64,000 nt of DNA from Malurus cyaneus samueli (Eukaryota; Chordata; Aves; Passeriformes; Maluridae), in assembly GCA_009741485.1 (NCBI GenBank), contig CM019216.1:54850918-54914917 (forward strand), written 5' to 3'. This document shows positions 38,352-53,300 of this stretch, piece after piece. Position 1 is the first letter of the stretch. Each line of letters opens with the position of its first letter. The notes under the pieces were generated by a model that saw only the letters and a program-made list of their open reading frames with translations, did no database searches and was not told the DNA's origin. Made by a program: the position numbers and the translations under genes.

Positions 38352-40860
38352 TGAGATTTTTAAGAAAGAGTAACAGCACCAGGCAATACACACTAGATAC
38401 AGCTGCCAGCTAAACAATATCTGAGATGCATGTACTGCATTTGCAATGCAAAGGCAGCCCTAACACAACATCGATTTTTTATTTGTGCTGTCTTCATTAA
38501 TCTAGAGGAATGTTTTAAAGATACCACAAGCTAAATGAAGACATACCACACGATTTTAGCAGATGTCTCTGAGCTGTAAAGATTTCTATACACCCCTTGC
38601 AATGCTGAGCAAGCAGCAAAGTCAAGACGGCAGAACTGCGGGCACTCTTTTGAGCACTGCTGACTGCTTAACAGCCATCACACAGTAATGGCATTCATAC
38701 TACTCACTCTGCACAGGAGAAACCTTGACATGGGTAAATTCCTTTTTGCTAATAAATCCTGAAAGCATTCACGAATGAATTAATGCAAAGTAATGGAGAA
38801 GAAGTATACGAGAAGAAGTGCAATTGAGTTATCTTGGGCTTTGTTAACTTGTTTCAATGTATCTGTAGTTTTTTACAGAACAATTATAAGCTATTGGCAA
38901 CAAAGAAAGCTTAACTGTAATTACAGAAGTGTGGGAAGTTTCAAATATTTGCATTTTTAAGAATTTGTATTTTGGAAGACAAGACCAATGCACAAGGCAA
39001 TTTCTAAAAACTGTTCTGGTTAAGAGTAGTTATGTCAGAACGTGAATTAGAACTCCAAATTTTAAGAAATTTGCTTTTCTGGGTTCTTCAAAGATTTTGT
39101 TTTGCACCACTTCTAAGTTCAAAGAAATTGTGAAGACAAACAAGGTCTTAATGAAGACAGAAGTTGACCCATTAATTTGTAACTAGAACTTCTTATTGAA
39201 TACATACCCTAAACGGATGTTCCATACAGGCCAGTGCACAGATTCTGTTTTATGTGATGAGTTCAGCCAAGAAAGGACATGCATATATTACAGCTTTAAA
39301 TTTTAGAAGTCTGGCTATCTACATCAGGCTGTGTCAACCACTGATTTTAACTGATGGTCCCATGCTGATTACCAAAGCAGCAGAACTATGAAGGGAATTT
39401 CTTTCTCTTAAGCAGTTTGCAGTGCCCAAGACACTGCAGAGCCCTGGTGATGTCATCCACCTTGTATAAATGCCAGGCCACCTCTTGGTGGCAACTTTTG
39501 AAATCATAGGTTTTGAATACTTGTTGGCTCAGAGGACAAGTTATTGCACCTACTGGCTTTTGCTTTTGGAGAACTGAAGACTTGAGCATTTACAATTAAA
39601 CACCTTGCTCTTCTATAAGTTACTACAACTCAGAAAAAAAAAATAAAAAAAAATCCAGATACGTAGTCTACTACTGCCATACAGACATCTTTCTCCTGTC
39701 AGGCCTTTTGATCTGGAGATGTAGGACTCTTTCTAAAGTCTTTCAAAGGAAGCTCTGAGAAGGTCATAAAGTAGACATTCTATCCATTACAGGATAAGAT
39801 AAAAAGAAAAAGAAATCTAGTGGAAAACTGGCAGAAAGTGTTCAGACATTAAGAGTTTTATTTAGTGTAGAACACTGCTATGCAAATATCCATTTAAACT
39901 GAAACTGCAATTTGGCTGAACACTATGAAATTCTTGTCTTTTGTACAGTAATATTCTTTTTATGACTTTACCAGACAGCTTCTGTACTCATAAAGGATGT
40001 CTGAGATTTCTTTCTTATTATTTTATGGTGAACTTGTTATCCTGAAGAATCCTTGCTTAAATCTTTGCATCATCAAGTAGATATGCTTTTGTACTTCTGA
40101 ATCAGACATTACTGTTCGGTAACAAAATATTAAACCTGACAGTAATGCATTATTGAAAAGTTTGAGGTGGCTGCATGTGGCTTTTAAGGAGCTGCACTAA
40201 AATTATGATTAAGAGCACTTTACAGTCTTCAGGAACATTTTATAAAAAGCAAAATGTAAAACTCATCAGGAAACCTTTTATTTCTTTTAAAGTGTATTGT
40301 TTTTATTGGTATGTGTTTGAAAAACACCTAAGAATCCTGTTTTACATTACATCCATGTACCTGTTTATTATGGCTAGCATGGCTTCCACTGACTTTCACA
40401 CATGAAGCCAGTACACGTCAGAAAGCTGAGAAGAAAATTTCCTTACAGTAGGGAAATACAGATCCTGACATTTTGTTGAAAAGAAGTTTTTTGTTATAGT
40501 CACTGACATTCCTTATAAAGAGGACACTAAGAAGACTCTTGAGAACACGGAGAGCTTTACTGCACACATCAGCATTGCAATTTCTAAATAAGTTTTCCTG
40601 TGCTCAAAGCCATTTCTCTGTATAAAAAGCCAGCTGTCAGTTGGGGGTTATGTGAACCGCAAAGATTCTGTACAAATTTCAGAAAAAAGTCGTATGCATA
40701 GGACAAGATTTTGTAGCCAGCATAGGCTAAAGAGATTTGCAGGTGCAATCCAAGTATCAAACAAGCTTTAATGTTGGTGAACTACTTTTTCTGCAGATAG
40801 ACCATTCTGGAAAATTTTCATCTGCAGAAATGGCAGCATTAATCAAAAAACTGCAAAAAC

Positions 40861-40886
40861 TTTTTTTTTTTTTTTTTTTTTTTTTT
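40861..40886. repeat. Poly(T) tract, 26 bases
   Basis: Uninterrupted T run in intron 1, preceded by ACTGCAAAAAC. No retrocopy is recognisable on either side. Confidence 0.9.
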
Positions 40887-41261
40887 ATGGTGTAATGCTA
40901 CTGAAGGCTGGAAAACAAAGGAAAGGATTAAGAAAATTTTTTCATTGTGAGAAGAGCTTTCCTGAAACCACATTGGACACGGTTCTAGTCTCTGAAATGA
41001 CAGAATCTACATTTTCACTGTAAGATGAAGACTTGTATCCCCTACTTCAAAGGCCTTTTATTTTTTCAATTTCCTTCTTAAAATGAAAGTTTCAAATTTG
41101 AACAGAAGGAGGTTCAAAAAGGCTTCCTGACTTTGTAGTTGCCTTTTAATAGAATGGATATTTGGTAGTCATGCTGATTTTAGTTACACTGACTTCTGAG
41201 GTATCTTCTGAGATGATATCTGTGTGTTCCAGCCCTCCTTTCCTCAGTCACCCTCAAAAGG

Positions 41262-41287
41262 AAATAAAATAAAATAAAATAAAATAA
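41262..41287. repeat. (AAAAT)n pentanucleotide microsatellite
   Basis: About five units of AAAAT/AAATA. A simple repeat likely to vary in length. Confidence 0.9.
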
Positions 41288-44200
41288 CATTAAAGATAAA
41301 TAAGAGATTAATATGGTGTAGAGAATGTATTTGGTTAACATGGTATAACTGAGAGGGAGAGGAGCAGCAAGTGGCAGGAAGCAGAAACAGCCTTAAGGTC
41401 TTTCTGATGGCTTGGAACAGTGGGAGAAGGTGAATGCAAGCACTGCATTCAGATGCTGCTTCAAAGATGAAAGGCAGGGGCAGGGATTGCCCAGGTGCCA
41501 CGTTCTTCTCACATTACAGCTCCTATGAATTTCATGACCATAGAACTAAAGAAATATATGCCCTTGGCAGAGAGAGGCCAGTGGGTGCACACCCCCTGTA
41601 ATCAATCTCCACTTCCCTCCCACAAGCTGTGCTACTTAAACTCACAGCCAGCTCCTGGTCCTTGTGCTTTTCTATTTAGTGTTTCCTGGTCTGAGGAAGG
41701 GAGAGGAGGCCAGAACATGCTCTTTTCCACCAGCCTGGCACGTGCTATTAGAACCAGCTATTTTTACCATGCTTGGAGGTTTTTTTTGTCTGAAATTCTG
41801 TATTTCTGCTGTCTGAATCTTGCACAGTACTTGCTTGTTCTGTGTTTAGCGCTCTTTTGTTTACCTGCATGTTGCAGGCAGCAACACTCATTCTTCCATC
41901 TGCTGCCACCAAACATCACGTTCTGTCACATGTGAGGGTTTCCCACTTATAAAAGGAATGTGGCCCTTTCCTTTAGTAGCAGATGGTTTCATGGATGTAT
42001 AGATGTGCTGGATCCAGTGCTGTGGACACAGACTTCTTCAGGCTTTGCTACATCCTTTCACAGGTGCTCTCCCTTCCCTAGGCTCTTGTCCCTTACAGCT
42101 GATTTTGAGACCTGGCTGGGGGTTCACCAGTGCAGGCAGAGCTGGGAGACACTGTCCAGGTACAGGACAGTCCTGAGGAGGAGCTATCAAGGGCTCTTTC
42201 ATCTCTTTTTGCCACTCTGCAAGTTACCAGGAAACACTGTCATGAGATAAAATGGGCAGTTGACTAGAGTGGGAAAACAGGAAGGCAACAAATAAATAAG
42301 GATGGAAAACAAAAGACAAGAATTTACCTGACTAAATCTTAGGATAGAACCATTTTGGAGCAAGAAATTAGAGTGGATGTCTGAGACAGGACAAGCTATG
42401 TGGCTTGAAAGCCAAACTTTTAATGGGAGACTTTTTTGATAAATAGAAGAACAGGCACACAGCTTTCAACTACTGTGTGCCTTGAATTATATTTGTATGT
42501 TACCAAAGGGAACATTTCAGCAACAACATTTACGTGATCAAATATACCAAGATTCTACCTAGATCTCACGGAAAAGACGAGGCATGCCCGATGCCTAACA
42601 CATCTCTATGCAGTGGAAGCCACTGATCTAGGTCCTGAAGCTGTTTGCTTCTGAGGTTCCCTGACAGCAGAAAAAAAACACCATGGGGCTTTTAAAAATT
42701 ATGACACTCCTTGAGCTTTGGTTTGTACTCACCTGCAACAACCCAGGGCAGTGGCACAGGATGTGCTCAGCTGATAGCAGAGTGACAGACTTTCATGGGA
42801 CCATTTCCCTCTTCCTGATTAGCACCAGTGTCCTAGCCCAGTTCCTTTTCCATGGCCTCCTTCACTCTTCTGAGGCCACTGTCTTTACCTGGCTAAGGTG
42901 TTTGTCAGTTCCGCTGTAAAACTGATAACCTGCAGAGCAATACTGCAGGCAGATGTGTGTCTAATGCTGCTGCAGCAAGAATCACTACAACTCACTAGGC
43001 AGCACAGAAAATAGAAACAGATTTGTAGAGGAGAAAAAAAAAATAAGACTTCCAGGTTAAACCCCCTTGTCATTAGAGGAGCATTCTAGAACTTACTGTC
43101 TTTTCAGTGAGAGAAAGCAAGTTTCTGTTGTGTTGTCCTTGTTTTATCCCTTCCCTTGATGGAATGCTTCACAGAAAGCTGCAGTCTCCTTTGTGTATCT
43201 CATCACTTGAGCATCCATCTCAGCTGCCTGAATTCTCATCAGTATCTTATTAGTTAGCTTGCCTGCAAGAAGGGGTTTCTTCAGAGCTGCTCACAGGTGA
43301 ACACTTGTAGCACAGTGTCCCTCCCCTAAACACAGAGGTATGATGCAAATGCAAAGCTAAAAGCCAAAACATCTAAATTATACAAAAAATACCTAACAGT
43401 CTAAGTGGTATCTCTCAATTCATGGAAACACCCAAAATACCATACTGAGGCTTGAGATGCTCTGAAACTACTGTGGGGAGTCCCTAAAACTATTTAGCAT
43501 GTTGTGTCTATGGAGGTTCAGAGAAAGAAAACAAAATCAATTATTTCGTTTCTCTTTTCTCTTCCCATGGTCATTTTTAATGTGTCAGTTTGAAAATACA
43601 AAATGCCAACCATCCCAGTAAACAAATTTTTTATAGCAAGCTGTGCATATATTTTCATATTCACCAACAGTAAAGATTAAATGATGTCTTCCTGGAGAAT
43701 CTGACAGTTATTGCAGTATGAAAAACTTACATATTAAAAATCATTTAGGAGTTTTTCTTCTTTTTTTTTCTCTTTTAGCCTATCAAGAATGTAAGTTATT
43801 TTTTCTATAATTTCTACAATACTAAATAAAAATTTAATGGAAAGAATCCATCATTTTTCCTTCTCAGAAAGTATATGTTATTTTGGAGGGCAAACAACAA
43901 CAGTAAGTGATATTCCAGAATTCAATTTGTTCTCCCTTTTCTTTGTATGATGTTACATGAAACAATATGTGCTTAGGGAAGGCTGTGGTGCTACTGAATT
44001 TTTCCAAAGATTAAGAAGAGAAAAATCATTGCAAATTATTTGATGACCAGAAAACAGCAAAATACATCCTAACACAGAAAACCTTTTGAATACTACTTAC
44101 AAGTGAATTACAAAACAATCTTACATAAAAGGTCTACTTTTAACACTTAGTTTTCATGAAGTTTAAAGGATGGAACTTAAAACTACTTTCCTGGAATATG

Positions 44201-44685
44201 AAGGACATGATTTTTCATAATCTGAGTCTCTTTATTATACCAGGGTTAAAAAAAATCTGTTTAACTGCAAGGGACTGAAAACATGCTGTGAGAATTAAAA
44301 ACCTTTGAAATCTCTGGAAACATGCAAATTTTGCAAAAAAGTGTCACATCTAGTTACATCTGTACACTTACAAGCTCTCTACTGTTATGCCAAGCATTAG
44401 CCCAGGTTTGCAATCACTGCCTGTGTTACTGTGCAGCAAGGCATGAAAGTAGCTCTTCCACCAGAGTATGAAATGGGATAAAGTGAATCGACTTAATTAA
44501 GAGAAAGATCAGCAGAGGAGACCACTTGAAACACTGCTGTCACATGACTGAGTGAAGCTCAATGTAAATGTCTGGTCTAGCACCCCTCTTCCCATAAAAG
44601 CTCTGCTCACTGGCAGTACATCATGCTACATAAATGACAGTTTCCACAAGGAAAGTTCAGAGGCATTCTTTTATACAATATTTCA

Positions 44686-44724
44686 TAACAAAAAAAAACC
44701 ACAACAAAAAAAACCAAAACAAAC
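44686..44724. repeat. A/C-rich low-complexity tract
   Basis: Alternating A runs and CC or CA interruptions. Low complexity only. Confidence 0.75.
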
Positions 44725-45145
44725 AGAGCTTTGCAGAAAGAGATATATATCCTCTAGCCAGTAAAATATACTTAGGTAGGAAGGACTATGCTGAATTTTA
44801 AAAAATTATGTCTGTAATGATAAAAAGACAAGATAATATTTTAATTTAAAAGAACTGTGCAAGAGCTCTGGGAAGCCTGTTGTCTATATATTTAAGCACA
44901 GCACTAAGTGACTAAAAAGAGCCAAGGGCATGGCCAGTCCAGCTATCTGTCACTCCACCTTCCCCACAATTTGCCCTCTCCCAGATATTCAGGTGTGATT
45001 CTCTCCATAAAAGCTTTCGTAGGACCTCCTTTACTTGGCTGTTGGATTTTTTCCAGGCACTTGGGTAAATCTTCTGCCTTTGAGATAGTCTTTAAAAAGT
45101 ATGACTTGTCATTTGGTTGACATTGAGTGATGTACAAGAAATTAG

Positions 45146-45161
45146 TAGAGAGAGAGAGAGA
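45146..45161. repeat. (AG)n microsatellite
   Basis: Short uninterrupted AG run of eight units. Confidence 0.85.
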
Positions 45162-48100
45162 CAAGCAGACACAGAAAGATCTCGCAAGGATCATCTGCTT
45201 GGGAAACTGACACAAAAAGTCAGAAACAAGATGAGTGTGAAGAGCTTTGAGCAGTACAGCCTGCATGGAAAGCCCACCACTGAATAATTTATTTCTGTTT
45301 TTCCAGTCACAACCAGGAGCTACCTTCAGTCATAGAGGCAAAGAGGGAAAGTGGTTGCTGGAAAAGGGTGTGGAAAGAGAATAGGGCTCACTTTTTAGCT
45401 CAGCTATATTGAGTTTAGCAGAGCTTGACCCCTCTGTGGTGTTATTTCCCTGTGTCAGGAGTATTTAGGTCAGATTCACTCCTGTCAATTGTGCAGTTTC
45501 ATCATGTGCTTTGGGGAGGAGGAAGAAGCTGTGCAATTAAACTAAAAAAATATGGTTGAAGCTACCAAGCTTTGCAGCAGGCTAAGTAGGAAGATTAAGA
45601 TTATAAACTACTTAAATCTCTTTTTTAAAAAGGCAAAAATTAGAAAAAAATGTTTCTTTAGACTTTTTTTTTAATCCCATAAGGCATATAAATTCAAAGT
45701 ATTCCATCTGAAGAGCCTTAAAAATTCTTATGTCGTTTCAATTTGCCTCAGCTGATCCTTTTCAGTCAAAAGGTAGAGTATGTTATTCTATAATATTGAT
45801 ACGTAATATGGAATCAGTTGCTTTAAAATCTCTTCCATAGAAATTTCTAGTATCTTTTCCTCCAAACCCCTTTACAATAAAAGAATAATGAAGCTTTTGT
45901 TGAGTGAGCGAACTGGAAATTAGGGCACTGTAGCAAGTAGAGCTTGTTATGGACCAAGACATATCTTTCCTCTTATGAAAAATACAACATGCTCTGTATG
46001 ACAGGACTTTCAAAAGCATCCATATTACTGTAACACTTTTTGAACGCAATCAGCTCCTAAAAAATTCTCTCATTTGAATCAAAGTGAAGGTGAGGCTCTC
46101 AGTCTGGAGAAGGTGAACATCTCTGAAAATACTGTAAAAACTTCAGGTATAAAAGATTTTAATCTATAAAAAAAATTCATAAATCACAAAAAATGGCACG
46201 AAATTAATTGTATTTACTGCAAATATATCTGTGTTTTAAATATTAAACATAAGGTTGTTTCACAGTAGTGGTTTCTAAGGTTTCATGGTGTGGATCAGAG
46301 ATTCCTCTGACATTCTAGCTCTTTCATCAAGCAAAAAACATTACATTTTCTACAGCTAAATAAGTCCATATCCTTTGAGACAAAAGATGAATATTTAACA
46401 CAACTGTGCAGCCTCGGATTTCTACTTTATGTCTTTCCTTGTTGATATCTGAATGGTGTGGAAATAAGTGCAATGACAAGCATGAAGAGAGGCTTCAGAG
46501 AGGGATATTAGACACAATCTTCCTCAATAAAGAGACTATTGCTTTGTTTCAAGAGCTCTCAAACAAAATCATTCTTCTGTTACATTTTATATTTGATTCA
46601 TGCCTCTTGCTAAGTTTTGGTACATTCAGTGAACACACAACTTGAAGAGCAAAACTCAGCATTTCTTCCCAGCACCCTTGACACAAGTCAGAATGCCTAA
46701 TGCCACTCTGCCAGTCCTTGCTAGCTCTAATACACATGTCTTGCAGTGACTTCATTCCATATTACAGGCAAATAGAACAAAAAAATCCCAGTGGAGCTAC
46801 TCATTTATGCCTGGAGACAAGCGATGGAGAAGAATTGCCCTGTGCTGTACAGAGGAGCTCACAGATGTGGAACAAATGAGACTGATATGGCAGACACAGA
46901 GCATGTGGGGGCAGAGATCTCTGGACTACCATCCCCCTGGAGGACACCTGAAGCCTCTTCTGAAGGGAGAACAGCTCACGGACAAAAATAAAAGTCATAA
47001 CAGATATTAGCCCTAACAGTACTTCCCCCAGCAGTACTGCAGGTTTTAGTCCCCTTTTCTGTTCATTATCTAGCTGTACTCTCGTGGATGAAAAGTCACC
47101 TGAAAAATCCTGTTTCTGGCTACTTGCTACTTTCTATTGTCTATTACTATCTATTTGGTCTCTGATATACTGTCAGCACTTCCAGCACAGTACAAATTGT
47201 GTACCAGCATTCAACGTGGGATAACTGAGCATTCCATATATTTGCAATTAATAATATATTTACATTTCATTTCAGGGCTGTCTTTGACTGTAGAAAAGCA
47301 TTCTTCTCCTCATCACATTTCCTAAAATTTGCAGAGTCTTCCTAAGGGCAAATTACAACCCAGTTCCTTCACTTTTTCCGCACTGACCAGGCATACTTAT
47401 GTTGTTTGTGGGATGCTGCCCATGGTGGACTTTGACTTCTGAATGCCTTTCTAATTCAGGTCTATTTCTAAATGCATTTCATGTCCTCATTTTACTTTAC
47501 ACAATGTCAAAGTCCTGTTTATCATAAAAAACTTCAGGCAGAGGCACTTCCTTTGTCTATGAATAAACATATTGATAAGAATCAATTATGGATCTTTCAG
47601 TAGGCCAAGCGATTTGTCTTAATTTGCAATGCTAGTGTGGCTTTGTATTTAAATTTACCTTCCGCGAATTACCTTTGAAATCTAGACCAGTCCTTACCTC
47701 CATTTTTTCTTCCATGTAATATCTTGTTAAAAAATTCATCGTTTCTGGGGCTCATTTTTGTGCATTGTTCCTCGTATGAGCACAGCATAGGTCATTAAAC
47801 ACCTCTACACCTCTAGTTGTCAAAAATAACAAAACCTAACAAATTCTTTGGTACCATCTACTTTTGGAAACATAATGTTCCTGCCCACCTTCCTTTTCAA
47901 ACTAACTTCTGTCAAAATAAAGAAATGTCTGAAACTTCTCTATTAGCCTTTCCAATTTCCAGACTTCCAGCTCTCAGTGGAGGATGACCTGCTCCTTTCT
48001 TCCCCTAAGGCTGGGGTGACAGTTTCCATTACTACTTTGGACTGGTGCCTGGCTGTGATTGACATCCCTTGCGAGGTCCTTGCATGTCCTCCTTCCTCCA

Positions 48101-49508
48101 ACCCCAATGTGCAGCTCCATCCCTTCTTCAGTCCACAGAAGGATGCCATTCCATAGAGGGAATTGCAGGAATAAGGTCCCCCAGAATGGGCTGGGACAAC
48201 TCCACAAGCAATTCTTACTACAGGAGGCAGGAACATGACAACATGAGGGAGATCTTTTTCCTATTTTTAAGTAAATACATCTGCTACCCTTCCCTCCTGT
48301 ATCAAGGCAGTGCTTTGAATCACATGCAGGAAGTGGTTAAAGGCAGGTTGCCAGGCAATTATTTTCAAGTTGATTAATCATTACAGATATTCTGAATCTC
48401 GTTAATGAAAATGATGGGATCCTGGAAGTTGTGTACTCCACTGGTACCACATGCTCTGACAGGAAAGCTAATGCACCTCAACCACAAAATGGCTTAAGAA
48501 AAATCATTCAGATGATGTTGCTGGACATTCTTGCTCAGGTTCTTGTGAACTCAACAGGTATCTCACTTGTGATTTATTGATCTATAAACAAAACTTCCAA
48601 ATAACCTTCTCTATCTGAAACACTTGTGAATTACTCAATGATATTCACAACTATGACAGCACATTTTTCTTGGAGAAATAGACTCAATGTTGCTGCTCAC
48701 AGCAGATATAAGACACCCTTTTGAGAGATAGTTAAAAAATACAAAAGATTCTGCAGAAGCCAATAGTTGTGTCTCGCTGCAAATTACTGAAAAACATTTA
48801 ATGTTGTTCTGCCAAGGACAAATCAAAGTTTCCCTGTGACTGCTGGAAAACAGCATTTTTGCAACACTGCAGATTCCCAGGTTTGTGGTACTGGTGGAAA
48901 GATTATGCTGGTTATGTTCTAAGTTTCTGGTTGGGGGAATTCTCCCCTCTGCCTGCCTCCTTTCAGATTTGTTCAGTTCAACATAAGACTGCTTCTACCA
49001 CTGATGCCGTGATTCATCAATTTCCCGAATGCTGGGAGCATTTGCAGATTTATCTCCTCTGCTGCACTGCTTTTCCCTCATTGCCTAAATCCCACAATGT
49101 ATCATTGAAGTCCCATTACTGGAAGTGCCTCATAGGAAACAGGAGGTGAAGATCTTGGTGCAGTGGAAAGGTGCTATTCTGTAAGTAATGCCTGAAATAC
49201 ATTGACTGGAGTTGTTATAATAAAAGATCAGAAGTTTTGCAGAGTTATTCCAATCATCTGAAATGAATACAAATAAGGCAGATTAGTGTTGGATTGTAAT
49301 TTTTTAGAGTTAATTTTTTAGAGCCAGAAGAGATGCTCAAAAAGTCCATTGCCACCTCAATCAGCTTTGTGGTCTTTTCAAATTCAAATTAATCCAGAAG
49401 AACAATTTTACTGGAATGGGTCCTTTCCTATTCTCATCACTCATTATTTTTTTACCTGTACTGAAATGATTATTTGTATTAATGAATTGACACTTTAGTG
49501 AAAAAGGG

Positions 49509-49540
49509 CAGAATTCTGATCTTCTTAGATCAGAATTCTG
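49509..49540. repeat. 14-bp perfect inverted repeat, 4-nt loop
   Basis: CAGAATTCTGATCT (49509-49522), loop TCTT, then AGATCAGAATTCTG (49527-49540). Each arm contains the smaller palindrome CAGAATTCTG. No element boundary or gene is seen beside it. Confidence 0.9.
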
Positions 49541-50287
49541 TTTAGTGGTAAATGGAACTACTCCATTGAGTCTATTGTGGGTGTTCTTCCTTTGCAGAGG
49601 TGTGGTGAGCCTGGGTGTTCTTGTACTAGTCAGGAATTCCAGCCACTTAAGGCACTCCTAATGATTCCTTGTCTGCCTCCACCTACCTCTCATTCAGCAG
49701 TTCAAGAGATTGCAGTCTTCATTTCATTACCTATTGAGGCGGAGAAGGTGATCTGTTATACTCTTGGTACATCCAGGGCTTTAAAGTCAGCAAGACCTAT
49801 GCAAATGAGACTACTTTTGCTGTTATGGCTGAAAGAACAACTTCTGACATTACACTAAACCCCTGAGTATCTTCTATCTTTTTGTTTTATTGTTTCCTAA
49901 AATTCAAACTGAAGAGTAGCTGCTGTAGTGAACTAGGTATTTGTCATTTTGTCAGTTCTGCTCCAGAATTACATGATGCACACCTTCTCAAGGAGACTTT
50001 GTTTCCTTCTAAATGAAGAATTATTCATCAGAGATTCCCAACATAATTTATTTAAACTCTCTTGAAACATATCGATTAGGAGGTTGAAAGTGAATGATTT
50101 GTAGCAGTGAATAAATTCCCCCCCTGGGGAACAAAGGTGTCTGCTGAAGATGAGACTTGGAGAGTATCCCAAGACATTCTCAAGTGCACAAGAAAAAGAT
50201 TAATTCTATCTGCCCCCCAAAATGGCTGTGGCTAGAAAGATGGAATTGCACAGGGAGACTGTAATCACTATTCTCCTGCTGCACTCT

Positions 50288-50330
50288 AAAAGAAAAAATG
50301 GAAAAAAAAAAAGAAAAAAAAAAAAGAGAA
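50288..50330. repeat. A-rich purine tract
   Basis: Runs of A broken by single G or GG. Low complexity; any open frame across it is not credible coding sequence. Confidence 0.8.
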
Positions 50331-53300
50331 TTTTATTTGGAGGAATAAAAAGGTTTGAAATCTCTGACATCTCATTTCCTCTCCCTAGGAATGCAGGAAG
50401 TCCAACTCATCCTACATGTACCCAACTCTTTTGATACTGTTCTTACGATGCACTTTTTCCACCTCCACAGGTACAGCTCCCGCTGTGAGTACCACTCCTG
50501 TCTGAGGCAGTGCACCTTACCCTGCCTCTGCTCGAGGCAGCAGCAATAAATCTGGTGGGAGGTGCAACAGCAGCAAAGAACAGCCCCATTTTTTTCTTGA
50601 AAATTCAGCCTAAAAGTGGGGAGATGCTTTATAAGCAGGGTTAATTTGTAATTAGCAAGCTAATTATTCTATTAAAATATTTCAAGAGGAACAGGAAGTT
50701 CTGCAACTCTGTTCCTTGCACAGAGTTTCCTGTAGCCCTGCAATTACAGAACATAAGCTTTTCATTGGGCTTCACTATCACAAAGGCTATTCCATGGAGA
50801 AAAGGAAAATCTAGATTTTAATCTTTTAATCGTCTTCTGTGAAATTTCAGCTTTTAATTACTGGCACTGTGCATGTGGACACACTACTGCTCCACCCTGC
50901 AGAGGTGTGCAGATGCTTTCCAGGGCAGGGAAATAGCCAGAGCCAGTTTGGCTGTGCCAGTTCCCTTGCAGTCACAGCAAACAAAATCAGTAATGCTTTC
51001 TGCTCACTACGAGATTTTCTAGGAAAGAAGTTGCCTGAGATGACATCACCCTTATTTTTATGCCCTCACTCTCCAGCTTGTTTTTCTTCTTTGGGTTACA
51101 CAAATATCATATTTCTTTTGCACAGAAATGTATGACTTCCATCCAACTCCCAAGTCAATGTAGTAGATGTATGGTCAGGATTTTTTCTATTAAATATTTA
51201 TTAGGAAAAAACTACAATTGTCAAAATCAAAACTAATTGCTGAAACAATTGCTTTTTACAGAAGTTGTCTAAAAGAAAAATTCTTTTATAGCAAACTTGA
51301 AAGTTGCCAAAATATCTCACTGAAGTGTTTTAGTTAGTTTTATTTTGTTCTCTTTTGGTATGGGTCAATGAAGACCAGTTTTTTGTTTAAAGCAATCTTT
51401 GGTTCAAAATTAATCTATTTGTATCAGGAATTGAAATAAAGGAATAGTAAAACCTTGTTTTAATTAGTCCAACCAAATAGTGTATCAAGGCTGGTTATGT
51501 TTAAGAGACTACTTTTCACTATTTGGGGCAGGAACAGTTTTGAAAATCTTGAAGATGCTCATGGGACAGGCCAAATCTTTCTGGCTCTAGACTGGAATCG
51601 TTCAGGACCCTGTGCCAACTCATTCCTAGAGATGCCAACAAGTGAATAGTGGAATACAATATGTTTATGATAATATTGATTTCTTACTTGCCTATAAACC
51701 ACTCATTTTCTAGATTTAAAAGTTTCATTCTCCTCTGGAATCCAATTTATCTTGTTTTCAAGCAGTTGTGCTGGAAACACCCCGAGCTTCCACATGAATA
51801 CTGAAAGTGTCTGCAGTATAACTGAAAATGGGAAAACAATTCAAAGGAGAAAGCGGAGTGCAAGCTATAGAATTCATAAATACTTGGTTAAGAAAAAAAA
51901 CAAACCAATACTTAGTGAATACATTGAGAATTATTCTTGTAACCAAACCATATTTCCTTGCCTCTTATGATGTAATCAGATACCTTAATTTTTCTCTAAT
52001 TAACTGATTGCTACTGATTCAGTTGGGTATACTGGGTTATTTCACAGGAGAAAAGTGTTCCCCCACAGCAAGCTTAGTATTTAACTTAGAATGAATACTA
52101 ATGAAAGCTTTCAGGTTACAAAAACTTTTCCACTGAACAAAACAATTATACTTGAATGGCAATAGTATGTACAAAGGCAAATACATGGCATCTATTAGTA
52201 AACTGGTTATTCTGAAGTTATTCTCACAATGAGGAGTAACCGGTAATATTTAGAACTTTTAGACAATGTAATCTCTTCTGTTACAGACATCTAGACTACC
52301 TCTGCTAATTAGCTCAATTCCTCTTGAGCACACCAGTAGACAAATAGGTGATTCAACTGAAGAAATGGGACACTTTGGGCATAATGGAAAGGAAAAGCTA
52401 CAGTTTCACACAGTCAAGTAGTGTCAAATAGTCAAGAAGTATGCAAAGAAATATAATACGTGATATAATAATTATAATATCCAATGTTTATGGTATACCC
52501 ATACAAAAAATATCTTGTATGTGATAACAAAAATTACTAAATAAATGTGCATAAAGCAACTGAGTGACCATGATCACATTTATTGCATGTTATGACAAGA
52601 TATTTAGTCCTGATTGCACTTCAGCACTTGAACTGTGTGAAAAGTTTCCCGCCTGGACAATTGAATGGATCAGGGATACAAAACTGAGTGACACACAGTG
52701 ACTAGTGTCTGAAAAGTTCTGGTTCAATGATTATGAAATTTCCCTGGTACTTCTTTCACAAGACAGGTATCTATTATTTGCATAGCTGCTTTCTAGTGTT
52801 GCTGAATCATAAATACATTGAGGAATTATTAGGCACAATTTACCATCCCTTCACTTATAAACTGGAAAAGCTATATAAACTGGTATTTTAAAATGAGAAA
52901 GTGAACAGTGAACAAAAACTTAACATGAGCTGTTGGAGAAGAGGCATAATTTAAAGAGCAGCTGCTGTGTAGATCAAAGAGTAATCATTTCAACCAGTGA
53001 CCCAAAAAAGCTGCCCAGACATATTTCTGCTTTAACTCCATCTTAGCCATTGCAAAGACAGTTTGGTAAGAAAACAGTTTCATGCACGTGCATATGATTT
53101 CCATCAGATTCCAAGCACATGAGATATGCATCAGGTTCTCAAATAACCCTAGAAGGAAACAGAGTTTTGGTTTCCTGTAACTGCCCATCTAAATATAAGA
53201 GCAAGTGCATAAGGTTTTGGTGGGGTATTTTACAGCAAACCACTAAATAAGTATTCAGAACACAAGGTTTTCTTGAATGCCCCAAATGTCCCCACATATA

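Noticed and set aside
41495..41935. Longest open frame in the window (146 codons, plus strand)
   Set aside because: No recognisable domain, mixed low-information composition, no splice or transcript support; expected by chance in 64 kb.
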